Translations under genes and position numbers: made by a program
Notes under the pieces: model-generated
Databases searched by the model: none
What the model was told of the DNA's origin: nothing
What the model saw: only the letters and a program-made list of their open reading frames with translations
DNA from: Trueperaceae bacterium
GTDB taxonomy: Bacteria > Deinococcota > Deinococci > Deinococcales > Trueperaceae
Assembly (NCBI GenBank): GCA_036381035.1
Contig: DASVDQ010000084.1
Coordinates: 1 to 54,349 of the forward strand
Direction of reading: 5' to 3'
DNA: 54,349 nucleotides
In this document: positions 33,510 to 42,763 of the stretch, piece after piece
Position numbering within the stretch: position 1 is the first letter of the stretch
How the letters are laid out: every line of letters starts with the position of its first letter

Positions 33510-34000
33510 CCGAAGATCTCCAGCAGGCGCCGCTCGTAGCGGTTCTTGATCGTCTTGACCCAGTAGGAGGGCTCGTGCAGGTCGAGGACGTGGATCGTCA
33601 GCACGCCGCTGCGCCTGTCGTAGGCGGCCCAGAACGTGCCGGGGGTCGAGGTGACGATCGTCGCCAGCGCCGCGAGGGCGTAGCGGTTCCTCAGCTGCAG
33701 CGGGATGTTGACGAACCCCGAGCGCGGAGCGCGCCTGGGGCTGAGGATCACCGAGAACATGCGCAGGTTCGAGGCGAGGATGTCGTAGAGGACGACGCCG
33801 GTGAGCGCGAGCACCTGGCGCGGCTTGCGGATCGCGGGCGGGTCGGGGTCGAGGCGCAGCATCACGCGCGACAGCGCGGCGCCCAGCGCGACGCCGAAGA
33901 CGACGTCGAAGGGAGCCACCGACCCTTGCAGCGCCAGCCACATCACGGCCAGGGCCGCGGCCAGCAGCGGGTAGGGGAAGACGCGCTCCAGGAACCTCAC
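33506..34000 (-). CDS. mrpE: Mrp Na+/H+ antiporter subunit E
   Basis: 164 residues. Two to three N-terminal helices (YPLLAAALAVMWLAL, VVFGVALGAAL), then RKPRQVLALTGVVLYDILASNLRM (a conserved subunit E region) and the soluble C-domain with TIVTSTPGTFWAAYD and LTIHVLDLHEP. GTG at 34000 overlaps the mrpD stop (GTGA). Confidence 0.92.
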   Translation of the reverse strand: MRFLERVFPYPLLAAALAVMWLALQGSVAPFDVVFGVALGAALSRVMLRLDPDPPAIRKPRQVLALTGVVLYDILASNLRMFSVILSPRRAPRSGFVNIPLQLRNRYALAALATIVTSTPGTFWAAYDRRSGVLTIHVLDLHEPSYWVKTIKNRYERRLLEIFG

Positions 34001-35643
34001 GGCATGGTCTCCAGGACGCTGCGGGCGTACTCGACGGGGTCGGCGAGGTAGGCGCTGGTGGCGTCTAGGTAGGTCACGACCGGGCCAGCGAAGACGGTGA
34101 GCGCCACGCAGAGGGAGAGGAGGATGCCCACTGGCAGCGCCTCGAGCGAGCGCACCTCGGCGACGTTGTCCTCGCCCGGACGCCAGAAGGCCTCGATGCC
34201 CTTGCGCATCAGCGCGATCAGCGTCGCCAGACCGGAGAAGATCACGACGCCGGCCAGCACCCACGCCTCGGGCGACAGCTGAGACTCGCGGGACACCACG
34301 CCCTGGACTATCGCGAACTTGGCGAGGAAGCCGGAGAGGGGCGGCAGGCCGGCGAGCACGAGGGCCGCGACGACGAACGCGCCGCCCATCATGGCCGTGC
34401 CGGCGGGGATGGCGATCCCGACCTCGTAGCCCTCGAAGTCGGTCTGCAGGCTCGTCTCGTAGTCGTCGCCGAACACGGGTTCCACGACCCCGTCGGTGGA
34501 GGGCTCGGCCGGCCGCAGGCGCGCGACGAGCTCGGCGAGCAGGAACGCCGCGCCGGTGGCCAGCGTCGAGCCGATCATGTAGTAGAGCGCCCCGCTGATC
34601 ACGCGCTGGTCGGCCGTGCCGACGGCGGCGACGAGCGTGCCGGCCGTGACCAGCGTGGCGTAGGAGGCGATGCGCGGGATCTGCGTCGAGGCCAGCAGGC
34701 CCATCGACCCGAACAGCACCGTCGCGATGCCGCCGTAGAGGAGCCAGGGGCTGAGGAACTCTACGAGGCCCGTGTCCGGAACGCCGGAGGCCAGCGCGAC
34801 GAAGCGCAGGAGCACGTAGGCGCCCACCTTCGTCAGGATCACGAACATCGCCGACACCGGCGGCGTGGCCACGGGGTACGAGACCGGCAGCCAGAACGAC
34901 AGCGGCCACACGCCGGCCTTGGTGAGGAACGCGACGCTGAGGACCGCCAGGCCGGCGCGGAACAGCGTGGCGTCGCCGGGCGAGAGCTCGGCGGCCATAC
35001 GCATCACGTCGACCATGTTCAGCGTGCCCGTCACGGCGTAGATGACGCCGGCACCCATCAGGAACAGGATCGAGGAGCCGAGGTTCACGGCGATGTACTG
35101 CAGCCCGGCCCTCACCCTGGCGCGGCCGGAGCCGTGCAGCAGCAGGCCGTAGGAGCCGGCCAGCAGCACCTCGAAGAAGACGTAGAGGTTGAAGAGGTCG
35201 CCCGTCAGGAAGGCGCCGTTGATGCCCATGACGAGGAGCAGGAACAGGCTGTGGAAGCGCGGGCTGACGATCGCCCAGCCGGAGACGGCGAAGACGAACG
35301 AGGCGAGCGCGAGCAGGCTCGTGACCATGAGCATCAGCGCCGCCAGCCTGTCGACGACGAGTACGATCCCGAACGGCGCCGGCCAGTCGCCGAGGCGGTA
35401 GACGATCACGCCGTCGGCGTCGCCGGCGACCGCGTTGAGGAGGACGAACGAGACCAGCACGAGCGTCGCCATCGTCGCCGCGCCCAGGCCGGCCTTGAAG
35501 ATGCGTCGGCGCTCGTCGAGCAGCAGCATCAGGGCCGCCACCGCCAGCGGCAGGACGATGGGCAGGACCGGCACGTGCGGCGTGAGGTCGACGAGCTGCC
35601 CGGTGATCGGACCGCCGATGCCGCGTTGCGAGAGGTCGACCAT
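33997..35643 (-). CDS. mrpD: Mrp Na+/H+ antiporter subunit D
   Basis: 548 residues, about 14 transmembrane helices of the NuoL/M/N-like antiporter fold. Conserved elements include NGAFLTGDLFNLYVFFEVLLAGSYGLL (Glu in helix 5 region), the Lys-bearing LTKAGVWPLSFWLPVSYPVATPPVSA and LAGLPPLSGFLAKFAIV. MrpA and MrpD are the proposed ion-translocating subunits. ATG at 35643 overlaps the mrpC stop by one base within ATGA. Confidence 0.94.
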   Translation of the reverse strand: MVDLSQRGIGGPITGQLVDLTPHVPVLPIVLPLAVAALMLLLDERRRIFKAGLGAATMATLVLVSFVLLNAVAGDADGVIVYRLGDWPAPFGIVLVVDRLAALMLMVTSLLALASFVFAVSGWAIVSPRFHSLFLLLVMGINGAFLTGDLFNLYVFFEVLLAGSYGLLLHGSGRARVRAGLQYIAVNLGSSILFLMGAGVIYAVTGTLNMVDVMRMAAELSPGDATLFRAGLAVLSVAFLTKAGVWPLSFWLPVSYPVATPPVSAMFVILTKVGAYVLLRFVALASGVPDTGLVEFLSPWLLYGGIATVLFGSMGLLASTQIPRIASYATLVTAGTLVAAVGTADQRVISGALYYMIGSTLATGAAFLLAELVARLRPAEPSTDGVVEPVFGDDYETSLQTDFEGYEVGIAIPAGTAMMGGAFVVAALVLAGLPPLSGFLAKFAIVQGVVSRESQLSPEAWVLAGVVIFSGLATLIALMRKGIEAFWRPGEDNVAEVRSLEALPVGILLSLCVALTVFAGPVVTYLDATSAYLADPVEYARSVLETMP

Positions 35644-35984
35644 CAGGCGCCCTCCTCCCCGTCCACGTGGTCCGTGCCGGTGAGGCCGCGTGACGTGAGG
35701 AGGACCACGAGGTAGAGGGCCGTCATCGAGAAGCTGATGACGATCGAGGTGAGCACGAGCGACTGCGGCACGGGGTCGGCGTGCTCGGCGGCGGAGGGCG
35801 CGACCACCGACTCGAGGACCGGCGGCGCCCCCACCTTCAGGCCGCCCATGGCGAGCAGGAAGGCGTTGACGGCGTAGGTGAGGAGCGAGAGCCCGAGGAT
35901 CACCTGGAACGTGCGCGGCCTCAGCACGAGCCACACGCCCGCCGCGGCGATCACGCCGATGCCGATGGCGGTGACGAGCTCCAT
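35643..35984 (-). CDS. mrpC: Mrp Na+/H+ antiporter subunit C
   Basis: 113 residues, NuoK-like with three helices: VTAIGIGVIAAAGVWLVL, FQVILGLSLLTYAVNAFLLAMG and LVLTSIVISFSMTALYLVVLL. PVPQSLVLTSIVI is the conserved part. ATG at 35984 overlaps the mrpAB stop (ATGA). Confidence 0.93.
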   Translation of the reverse strand: MELVTAIGIGVIAAAGVWLVLRPRTFQVILGLSLLTYAVNAFLLAMGGLKVGAPPVLESVVAPSAAEHADPVPQSLVLTSIVISFSMTALYLVVLLTSRGLTGTDHVDGEEGA

Positions 35985-38956
35985 CACTCCGCCTCGACCT
36001 CCTCGCGCGGCGGCTCGGCGCCCTCGCGCGACGCCGGGCGCGGCGCGCGGATCGACTGGTGGGCGAGGGCGACGAGCATCAGCACCGTCGCGCCCACCAC
36101 GAGGAGCAGGACGCCGAGGTCGAAGAGCATCGCCGATGCCACCGGCACGCTGCCCAGCAGCGGGAAGTCGACGCGCTCGTAGTACGACTTCAGGAGCGGC
36201 CGCCCGAACAGCCAGGCGCCGGCGCCGGTGGACACGGCCACCAACAGGCCCGCGCCGATCCAGCGGACCGGCAGCACGCGCAGGCGCTCCTCGACCCAGC
36301 GTGCGCCGCGCGCCATGTACTGGAGGATGAACGCGATCGCCATCGCCACCCCGGCGGCGAAGCCGCCGCCCGGGTCGTCGTGGCCGCGCACGAACAGGTA
36401 GACCGCCAGGACGCCGAGCACGGGGAACATCAGGTGCATGGCCGTGCGGGCGACGTAGAGGAACTCGGTAGCGGTGTCGCCGACCTCGCGGTCCCCGGCG
36501 GCCGCGTCGAAGGCGGCCTGGCGCTGCTGCTGCTTGGTGCCGCCGAGTAGCTCGCGCGGCGGGCGGAAGCGGCGCAGCAGGGCGAACACGGTCAGGGCGA
36601 CGACGCCCAGCACCGTGATCTCGCCCATCGTGTCGAAGGCCCTGAAGTCGACGAGCAGCACGTTCACGACGTTGTGCCCGCCCGCGCCCTCGTAGGCGTT
36701 CTCGACGAAGAAGTTCCGCAGCGAGCCGTCGCGCAGACGGTTGGCGGGGTCCAGCGTCATGCCGGCGTAGGCGAGCACGGCCACGCCGGCGCCGGCGGCG
36801 ACGGCGACGACGAAGTCGCGCACCCGGCGCGCCCGCGCCCTGATGACCTCGCGGCGCGTCCGCTCCTCGGCCGGCACCTGGCGCGGCAGCCACCTCAGGC
36901 CGAGGAGCAGCAGCACGGTCGTCACGACCTCGACGAGGAGCTGCGTCAGCGCCAGGTCGGGCGCCGAGAGCCAGACGAACGACAGGACCATGGCGAGCCC
37001 GGTGCCGGCCAGCGTGATCATGGCCGCGAAGCGGTGGAACTTCGCCAGGTAGCCCGTGAGGGACGCGCAGACGGCGCCTATCGCCCACACGGCCACGTAG
37101 GCCGGCTCCAGGAGGTCGCTGCGCACGGGCCCGAAGGGAAGGTGCCAGCCGGCGCCCCGCACCGCCTGCAGCGCGAACGGCCACAGGCCGGCGCCGAGCG
37201 CGACGAGCGTGAGGAGCAGCATCTGCGGCTGCAGGCGCGCCGTGCTCAGCCAGCGCAGGCCGGCGGTGGCCCCGCGCACGAGGGCCAGGAACGTCAGGTC
37301 GAACACGCGCCTCGCCCTCACGCGCCCCGCCCACGGCGGGCCCTCGTCGGGGCTGTCGGCGAGGTACCGCCTGAACGCGGTGTAGGCCGTGGCGCCCGCG
37401 GCCAGGGCGATGAGGCTGAGCTGGAGGGCGGGGGTGAAGCCGTGCCACAGCGCCAGCGAGTAGTCGGGCGTGGCGGCGCCGAGCACGCTGCGCACGGCGT
37501 TCTCCAGCAGCGGCCCGACGACGCGCGCCGGGAGGATGCCCACGGCCAGCACGACGAGCACGAGCAGCTCGATGGGGAGGCGCATCCAGGCGACCGGCTC
37601 GTGCGGCTCCTTCGGCAGGTCCTTGGCGGGCGGGCCGAAGAAGACCTGGTGGATGAACCTCACGGAGTAGACGACGCCGAACGCGCTGCCGATGGTCGCC
37701 AGCACGGGCAGGAGGCGGTCGAGGAACGTGCCGCTGTGCACGGCCAGCGTCTCGGAGAGGAACATCTCCTTCGACAGGAAGCCGTTCACCAGCGGCACGC
37801 CGGCCATGGCGGCCGTCGCGATGATCGCCAGCGCGCCGGTGAACGGCAGCGCGCGGATCAGCCCGGAGAGCTTGCGGACGTCGCGCGTGCCGGTCTCGTG
37901 GTCGATGATGCCCGCCGCCATGAACAGGCCGGCCTTGAACGTCGCGTGGTTGAGGACGTGGAACACCGCGGCGACCAGCGCGGCGGGCGTGGCCAGGCCG
38001 AGGAGCAGCGTGATGAGGCCCAGGTGGCTGATCGTCGAGTAGGCGAGGATGCCCTTGAGGTCGTTCTGGAAGATCGCGACGAACGCGCCGAGCAGGAACG
38101 TGATGAGCCCGGCCGTGCCGACCCCGAAGTACCAGACGTCCGAGGGCGAGAAGACGGGCCACAGCAGTGTCATGAGGAAGATCCCGGCCTTGACCATCGT
38201 GGCCGAGTGCAGGTAGGCCGACACCGGGGTGGGCGCGGCCATCGCGTGCGGCAGCCAGAAGTGGAAGGGGAACTGGGCGCTCTTCGAGAACGTGCCCACG
38301 AGGATGAGCACGAGGGTGGGCACGAAGTAGGGGTGGGCGCGGATCTCCTGCGCGGCGGCGAGCACGGCGTCGACGTCGTAGCTGCCCGCGATGCTGCCCA
38401 GGACGATCACGCCGAGCAGGAGGCAGAAGCCGCCCAGCGACGTCACGAGCAGGGCCATGCGCGCCCCGTCGCGCGCGTTGGCGTTGTGGTACCAGTAGCC
38501 GATCAGCAGGAACGAGAAGAGGCTGGTCAGCTCCCAGCCGAACACGAGCTGGATGAGGTTGCCCGAGAGCACGAGCAGCAGCATCGAGCCCATGAAGGCC
38601 TGCAGCAGGCCGAAGAACCGCGGCACCGGGTCCTCGGCCGACATGTAGTAGCGCGCGTAGAGCACGACGAGAGCGCCGATGCCGGCGATCAGCAGGGCGA
38701 AGAGCCAGGAGACCCCGTCGAGGCGCAGCGAGAGGTTGAGGCCGAGGCTGGGCAGCCACGTGACCTCGTGCTTGAAGACCGCGCCGCCGGACACGCGCGG
38801 GTAGAGCGCGATGACCAGACCGAGCGTCGACAGGGACACGAGCCCGGCCAGCGCCGCCGCGGCCTTGCGGGCGCGCGTGTGCAGGCTGGAGGAGAGCGCG
38901 CTGCCCAGGAAGGGCAACACCGTGAGGGCGGTGAGCATGGCGGCGTCTACGGTCAT
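35984..38956 (-). CDS. mrpA: Mrp Na+/H+ antiporter subunit A fused to subunit B domain
   Basis: 990 residues. The NuoL-like part (about 1-620) holds GWELTSLFSFLLIGYWYHN, TFSKSAQFPFHFWLPHAMAAPTPVSAYLHSATMVKAG, FQNDLKGILAYSTISHLG and HVLNHATFKAGLFMAAG. The middle part (about 640-815) carries PDLALTQLLVEVVTTVLLLLGLRWLP and MGEITVLGVVALTVFALL. The last 150 residues are an MnhB-type domain with DPGGGFAAGVAMAIAFILQYMARGA, so no separate mrpB exists. With C-G it forms a complete electrogenic Na+(K+)/H+ antiporter for alkali and salt tolerance. ATG at 38956; a TACAAT hexamer lies about 35 nt upstream. Confidence 0.94.
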   Translation of the reverse strand: MTVDAAMLTALTVLPFLGSALSSSLHTRARKAAAALAGLVSLSTLGLVIALYPRVSGGAVFKHEVTWLPSLGLNLSLRLDGVSWLFALLIAGIGALVVLYARYYMSAEDPVPRFFGLLQAFMGSMLLLVLSGNLIQLVFGWELTSLFSFLLIGYWYHNANARDGARMALLVTSLGGFCLLLGVIVLGSIAGSYDVDAVLAAAQEIRAHPYFVPTLVLILVGTFSKSAQFPFHFWLPHAMAAPTPVSAYLHSATMVKAGIFLMTLLWPVFSPSDVWYFGVGTAGLITFLLGAFVAIFQNDLKGILAYSTISHLGLITLLLGLATPAALVAAVFHVLNHATFKAGLFMAAGIIDHETGTRDVRKLSGLIRALPFTGALAIIATAAMAGVPLVNGFLSKEMFLSETLAVHSGTFLDRLLPVLATIGSAFGVVYSVRFIHQVFFGPPAKDLPKEPHEPVAWMRLPIELLVLVVLAVGILPARVVGPLLENAVRSVLGAATPDYSLALWHGFTPALQLSLIALAAGATAYTAFRRYLADSPDEGPPWAGRVRARRVFDLTFLALVRGATAGLRWLSTARLQPQMLLLTLVALGAGLWPFALQAVRGAGWHLPFGPVRSDLLEPAYVAVWAIGAVCASLTGYLAKFHRFAAMITLAGTGLAMVLSFVWLSAPDLALTQLLVEVVTTVLLLLGLRWLPRQVPAEERTRREVIRARARRVRDFVVAVAAGAGVAVLAYAGMTLDPANRLRDGSLRNFFVENAYEGAGGHNVVNVLLVDFRAFDTMGEITVLGVVALTVFALLRRFRPPRELLGGTKQQQRQAAFDAAAGDREVGDTATEFLYVARTAMHLMFPVLGVLAVYLFVRGHDDPGGGFAAGVAMAIAFILQYMARGARWVEERLRVLPVRWIGAGLLVAVSTGAGAWLFGRPLLKSYYERVDFPLLGSVPVASAMLFDLGVLLLVVGATVLMLVALAHQSIRAPRPASREGAEPPREEVEAE

Positions 38957-38990
38957 CGCTCGGGAAGCGCGCGCGAGGCGCGCGACCGCA

Positions 38991-38996
38991 TTGTAC
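38991..38996 (-). promoter_or_regulatory. Possible -10 element TACAAT upstream of the mrp operon
   Basis: Minus-strand TACAAT stands out in an otherwise GC-rich 219-base divergent region between mrpA and the serine hydrolase. No clear -35 is seen. Confidence 0.35.
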
Positions 38997-39162
38997 GGGG
39001 TAGGCCGTGAACCCCGATGGGGCGGGTCCGGGCGGACGCCGGGCCGCGCCGGGCCGTTCGAGCGGTGGGCCCCGGTCGCGCTCAGCGTCGGCCGGGCGTC
39101 ACCGAGGTGCCAGCCGGGCCCGGCTGCGCTCCCCCGGTCCTGGGACCCGTCCCGCACCGTGA

Positions 39163-39168
39163 TAGCGT
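39163..39168 (+). promoter_or_regulatory. Extended -10 element TGA-TAGCGT, leaderless start
   Basis: TAGCGT, preceded by TGA (extended -10), ends 7 nt before the ATG at 39176, with no ribosome-binding site. Confidence 0.5.
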
Positions 39169-39175
39169 TCGGCCC

Positions 39176-40240
39176 ATGACCCTCGACGCGGCAGCCGCCG
39201 CGCGCTCGCTCCTGGAGGACGCCGTCGCCGAGCGGGTCACCCCCGGCGCCGTGCTGCACGCCGCCGCCCGCGACGGACGCGAGCTCGTCCTCACCGCCGG
39301 TTGCCTCACCTACGACGAGGCCGCCGAGCACGTCACGCCGGACACCGTCTACGACCTGGCCTCGCTCACGAAGGTCGTCTCCTGCCTGCCGCTGCTCCTC
39401 CACCTGCTGTCGGCGGGCGAGGTCCGCCTCGGCGACAAGGTCTCCCGGTTCTTCGCCAACGCCGGCTGGTTCCAGGAGCCCTCGCTCGGCGACGTGACGC
39501 TCGAGGAGCTGGCGCTGCACAGCTCGGGCCTGCCGGCGTGGCGACCGGTGTTCGCCAACGTGAGCGTGCGCCGCACCGCGCTGGCCCACGTGCTCCAGAC
39601 GCCCCTGATCGGGGAGAGGGGCCGCTTCGTCTACAGCGACCTCGGCGTCATCGTCCTCGGCGCCGTGATCGAGCGCGTGACCGGCGAGAGGCTCGACGCC
39701 GCCTTCCGCCGCGTCGTCGCCGAGCCCCTCGGCATGACGACGGTGCGCTACGCGCCGCTGCCGGAGGGCGTGAAGGTGGCCCCCACCGAGGACGACGGCC
39801 TGCGCGGCGGCGTACTGCGCGGCGAGGTCCACGACGAGAACGCCTGGGCCATGGACGGCGTCTCCGGCCACGCCGGCCTGTTCGGCACCGCCGCCGACCT
39901 GAGCCGCTACGCCGCGGCGTGGCTGCGCCTCGAGGCGCCCTTCGCCTCCCCCGAGTGGCTGGCCGAGGCCGTGACCGACCGCTCGCGCGGCTCCGGTCCG
40001 GCCCGGGGCCTGCTGTGGCGGCTGCGGGACGACGACGACTGGCCGATCGGCGACGGCGTATCCCGCCGCGCCTTCGGGCACACGGGCTTCACCGGCACGA
40101 GCATCGTCGTCGACCCGGAGGCCGGCTGGACCTGCGTGCTCCTGACGAACCGCGTGCACCCCAGGCGCGGCGACGCTGGACCCGTGTCCCGCCTGCGGCG
40201 CGCCGCCCACGAGCTGGTGGCGCGCGCCTTCGGGGGCTGA
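39176..40240 (+). CDS. Serine hydrolase, beta-lactamase family, linked to anmK
   Basis: 354 residues. Catalytic motifs: S63-L-T-K66 (SxxK), Y-S-D in RFVYSDLG, and the GHTGFTG triad near the C-terminus. DLASLTKVVSCLPLLLHLLSAG and GTAADLSRYAAAWLRLE are typical of the class C/PBP-like fold. There is no signal peptide, so cytosolic. It ends 2 nt before anmK. Related hydrolases are found in MurNAc-utilisation loci, so it may cleave the ester or peptide part of a recovered muropeptide. It is not a close paralogue of the 501-aa enzyme at 16315. Confidence 0.88.
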   Translation: MTLDAAAAARSLLEDAVAERVTPGAVLHAAARDGRELVLTAGCLTYDEAAEHVTPDTVYDLASLTKVVSCLPLLLHLLSAGEVRLGDKVSRFFANAGWFQEPSLGDVTLEELALHSSGLPAWRPVFANVSVRRTALAHVLQTPLIGERGRFVYSDLGVIVLGAVIERVTGERLDAAFRRVVAEPLGMTTVRYAPLPEGVKVAPTEDDGLRGGVLRGEVHDENAWAMDGVSGHAGLFGTAADLSRYAAAWLRLEAPFASPEWLAEAVTDRSRGSGPARGLLWRLRDDDDWPIGDGVSRRAFGHTGFTGTSIVVDPEAGWTCVLLTNRVHPRRGDAGPVSRLRRAAHELVARAFGG

Positions 40241-40242
40241 GC

Positions 40243-41430
40243 GTGCCTGCGGCGCGCGACCTGCCGCCGGCGGTCGTAGTCGGCGTCATGTCCGGCACCT
40301 CCGCCGACGGCATCGACACCGTGACGGTCCGCCTGGCCCGCCAGGACGGCCGGCTCGCCTGGGAGGTGCTCCGCCGCGCCGCCCACGCGTACCCGGACGA
40401 CGTCGCCGCCGACATCAGGCGGGCGATGGACCCGGAGCGCTCCGACGTCCTGTTGATCACGCAGCTGCACCAGCGCATCGGCCAGGCCTACGCCGACGCC
40501 GTGGCCGCCGCTCAGACGGAGCACGAGGTCGACATCGTCGGGCTCTCGGGCCAGACCGTCTACCACGTGCCGCGCGTGGACGCTTCGCGCGGCTGGCACG
40601 TGAAGAGCACCCTGCAGCTCGGCGAGGCCGCCGTGGTGGCGGAGCGCTGCCGCGTGGTGACGGTGTCCGACTTCCGTCAGTCCGACCTGGCCGCCGGCGG
40701 GCAAGGGGCGCCGCTGGTGCCTTTCTCCGATCACCTCCTCTACTCGCGCCCGGGCGTCGCCCGGGCGGTGCTGAACGTCGGCGGCATCGCCAACGTGACC
40801 TACCTGCCCGCCTCGCAGGACCCGGGCGGCGTCGTGGCCTTCGACACCGGGCCGGGCAACTGCCTCATGGACGAGGCGGCGCAGGCCTACCTCGGCGCCC
40901 CGCGCGACGAGGACGGCCGGGCGGCAGCGTCCGGGACGGTGGACGCGGAGGCGCTCGCCCGGCTGCTGAGCGACCCCTACTTCGCCCTCGAGCCGCCCAA
41001 GACGACCGGCCGCGAGCACTTCCACCTGGGCCACGCCCTGGCCCTGGGCTGGCCCGGCGGCGCGCCCGAGCGCCCCGAGGTCCTGCTGGCGACCCTCGCC
41101 CAGCTCACGGCCGTGACCGTGGCCGACGCCATGGAACGGTTCCTGCCCTCCGACGAGGCCCTCGAGGTGCTCGTGGCCGGCGGCGGCGCGCGCAACCCCG
41201 ACCTCGTCCGCCGGCTGCGGCGGGAGACCGGCAGGCCGGTGACGACGTTCGCCGAGGCGGGCTACGACGACAAGGACCGCGAGACCCTGGCGATGGCCGT
41301 CATGGCCTACATGGCCGTGCACGGCGAGCCTAACGTGCTGCCCTCCGCGACCGGGGCGACACACCCGGTCGTGGCCGGCAAGGTCTGCGCTCCTGCCGGG
41401 GCGCGCTGCCCCTGGGCCAAAGGGGATTGA
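40243..41430 (+). CDS. anmK: Anhydro-N-acetylmuramic acid kinase
   Basis: 395 residues from the GTG at 40243. Opens and phosphorylates 1,6-anhydroMurNAc with ATP to MurNAc 6-phosphate, the substrate of MurQ. Motifs: VGVMSGTSADGID (ATP site and signature), IVGLSGQTVYH, TLQLGEAAVVAE, VVTVSDFRQSDLAAGGQGAPLVPF (in parts), LNVGGIANVT, FDTGPGNCLMDEAA and VAGGGARNP. GGGGG of the upstream gene end may serve as ribosome-binding site. Presence of anmK implies the cell handles anhydro-muropeptides made by lytic transglycosylases. Confidence 0.95.
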   Translation: MPAARDLPPAVVVGVMSGTSADGIDTVTVRLARQDGRLAWEVLRRAAHAYPDDVAADIRRAMDPERSDVLLITQLHQRIGQAYADAVAAAQTEHEVDIVGLSGQTVYHVPRVDASRGWHVKSTLQLGEAAVVAERCRVVTVSDFRQSDLAAGGQGAPLVPFSDHLLYSRPGVARAVLNVGGIANVTYLPASQDPGGVVAFDTGPGNCLMDEAAQAYLGAPRDEDGRAAASGTVDAEALARLLSDPYFALEPPKTTGREHFHLGHALALGWPGGAPERPEVLLATLAQLTAVTVADAMERFLPSDEALEVLVAGGGARNPDLVRRLRRETGRPVTTFAEAGYDDKDRETLAMAVMAYMAVHGEPNVLPSATGATHPVVAGKVCAPAGARCPWAKGD

Positions 41431-41807
41431 AGTGGAGAAGGCACCTCTGAAGAACGAGTAGAACCCGGACCCTACCTGGCTCTCGGACGCGTCCCACCTG
41501 TATCTCTAGGAGAGGCGCGCTCATTCTTAGACCGATCCACCAGTACTCGGACGAAGGCCACGAAATCCTTTGGCATCGGGGCAGGACGGCCGACCATTGC
41601 TGGCTTATGCAGGTAACGTGACCACGGCATGGGCTTGTGGGCCGGAACGTGAATTGCCCCGCATAGTCTCATGTGCGGGCCGGGACACATGGCGCGCCGT
41701 CGCTTCATGACGCCTTGTTGTCCGCAAGGCGTACGCTTGTGGTAGCGGTTTATTACGGCAGGGCTGAGGTGGTGCGCTAAGGGGGGAAACGGGCTCAACC
41801 CTGAAGG
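41431..41807. other. 377-base low-GC gap before the GHKL cassette, with two hairpins
   Basis: No gene could be supported. G+C drops sharply from the anmK end. Two hairpins are visible: CCCGCA with TGCGGG (41658-41679, 10-base loop) and ACGCCTTG-TTGTCCG-CAAGGCGT (41710-41732, 8-bp stem). A minus-strand frame of 137 codons (41472-41885) runs through but lacks a recognisable domain. The region may hold the cassette promoter, a structured leader or small RNA, or a remnant of the inserted element. Confidence 0.5.
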
Positions 41808-42674
41808 ATGGCCGAAGCTGGGAAGCTGAAGGTAGTAAACACTGACCACGACTTCTCCGGCTTCGATTACCTGGCGAGGCTTCACGCCGAGGCCGCAAGC
41901 GTCGAAACCGAGACCATCTCGCTCGAGATGGGCAACGTCAACTGGTTCTCTGCCATCATGGCCGCTCCCCTAAAGGTCATCGCGGACCACTGGGTGGCAA
42001 CCGGCAAGCGGGTCACCGTCGGTTCAGACCCGCTGCCGAGAACGTACGAGACCCTATGCAGGAACCACTTCCTCTGCTACTACGGGAGGGATCCCGTCCA
42101 GGACGGGTACAGCACATCGATACCAGTCACTCTGCTCCCGGACCGACAGGACCTTAAGGGCGCAGATTTTCTGATGGAGAAGGTCGCCAGGTCACCTTAC
42201 TTTCCAAGCCGGATGTCGCCGCGGTTCAAGAGACACTTGTTGACGAGCTTCGGCGAGGCGTTCAGCAATGTCAGACAGCATGCCGAGACTAGCAATGTTG
42301 TTGCCTGCGGGCAGTACTACGTGGCCAAGCAGCGCCTGGCGGTAATAGTGGCCGACGGCGGCGTCACGATTCCTCACAAGGTCTTGGGTCACGTGCCTTC
42401 GCGACTGTCGCCGGTCGATGCGGTCCGTTGGGCCATGGACAGGGGGAACACGACTCGGAGTGATGGTCTGGGCGGCGACGGGCTGTGGCGGTTGCGGGAG
42501 TTCGTCTCTGACAACCAAGGCTCTTTGACAGTAGTGTCCGGAAGAGTCTACTGGCGGCAGGAGGGTTCGAACGAGATCGGAAGGTTCTTGAGCAGCCCAT
42601 TTCCGGGAACCTGTGTCCACTGGGAGATCGCGGTTCGTGACGACCGCGTCTACGACACGGATGCTGTGAGCTAG
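41808..42674 (+). CDS. GHKL-fold (histidine kinase/anti-sigma-like) ATPase of the STAS-PIN cassette
   Basis: 288 residues. The C-terminal part is a GHKL nucleotide-binding domain: N-box HLLTSFGEAFSNVRQHA (about 143-159; E150, N154, H158), G1-like VIVADGGVTIP with D183, and a glycine-rich lid GLGGDGLWRLREFV (about 220-233), as in the SpoIIAB/HATPase_c_2 group. The N-terminal 130 residues match nothing I know; there is no transmembrane segment and no HisKA domain. About 56 percent G+C, far below the flanks. Start ATG at 41808, with GAAGG close upstream. The next gene is STAS-like, so a SpoIIAB-SpoIIAA-like kinase/partner pair is the inference. Confidence 0.75.
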   Translation: MAEAGKLKVVNTDHDFSGFDYLARLHAEAASVETETISLEMGNVNWFSAIMAAPLKVIADHWVATGKRVTVGSDPLPRTYETLCRNHFLCYYGRDPVQDGYSTSIPVTLLPDRQDLKGADFLMEKVARSPYFPSRMSPRFKRHLLTSFGEAFSNVRQHAETSNVVACGQYYVAKQRLAVIVADGGVTIPHKVLGHVPSRLSPVDAVRWAMDRGNTTRSDGLGGDGLWRLREFVSDNQGSLTVVSGRVYWRQEGSNEIGRFLSSPFPGTCVHWEIAVRDDRVYDTDAVS

Positions 42675-42729
42675 GTACGCATAATGGCCTTCGTCACTGA
42701 CGGGGCGGCCAGCCTGGGCAGAATGGCCC

Positions 42730-42735
42730 TATACT
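42730..42735 (+). promoter_or_regulatory. Possible internal -10 element TATACT
   Basis: TATACT lies in the 89-base gap between the GHKL and STAS genes, 28 nt before the STAS start. No -35 is evident, so an internal promoter is only possible. Confidence 0.35.
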
Positions 42736-42763
42736 AAACTGTCGGTCCTTGGAGGCGCGACGC

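Noticed and set aside
36674-39010. 778-codon plus-strand open frame across the mrpA gene
   Set aside because: Low-complexity Glu/Arg/His translation opposite a well-conserved antiporter gene; composition artefact.
41472-41885. 137-codon minus-strand open frame upstream of the GHKL gene
   Set aside because: It overlaps the start of the GHKL gene, has no recognisable domain and no start signal; kept only as part of the intergenic description.
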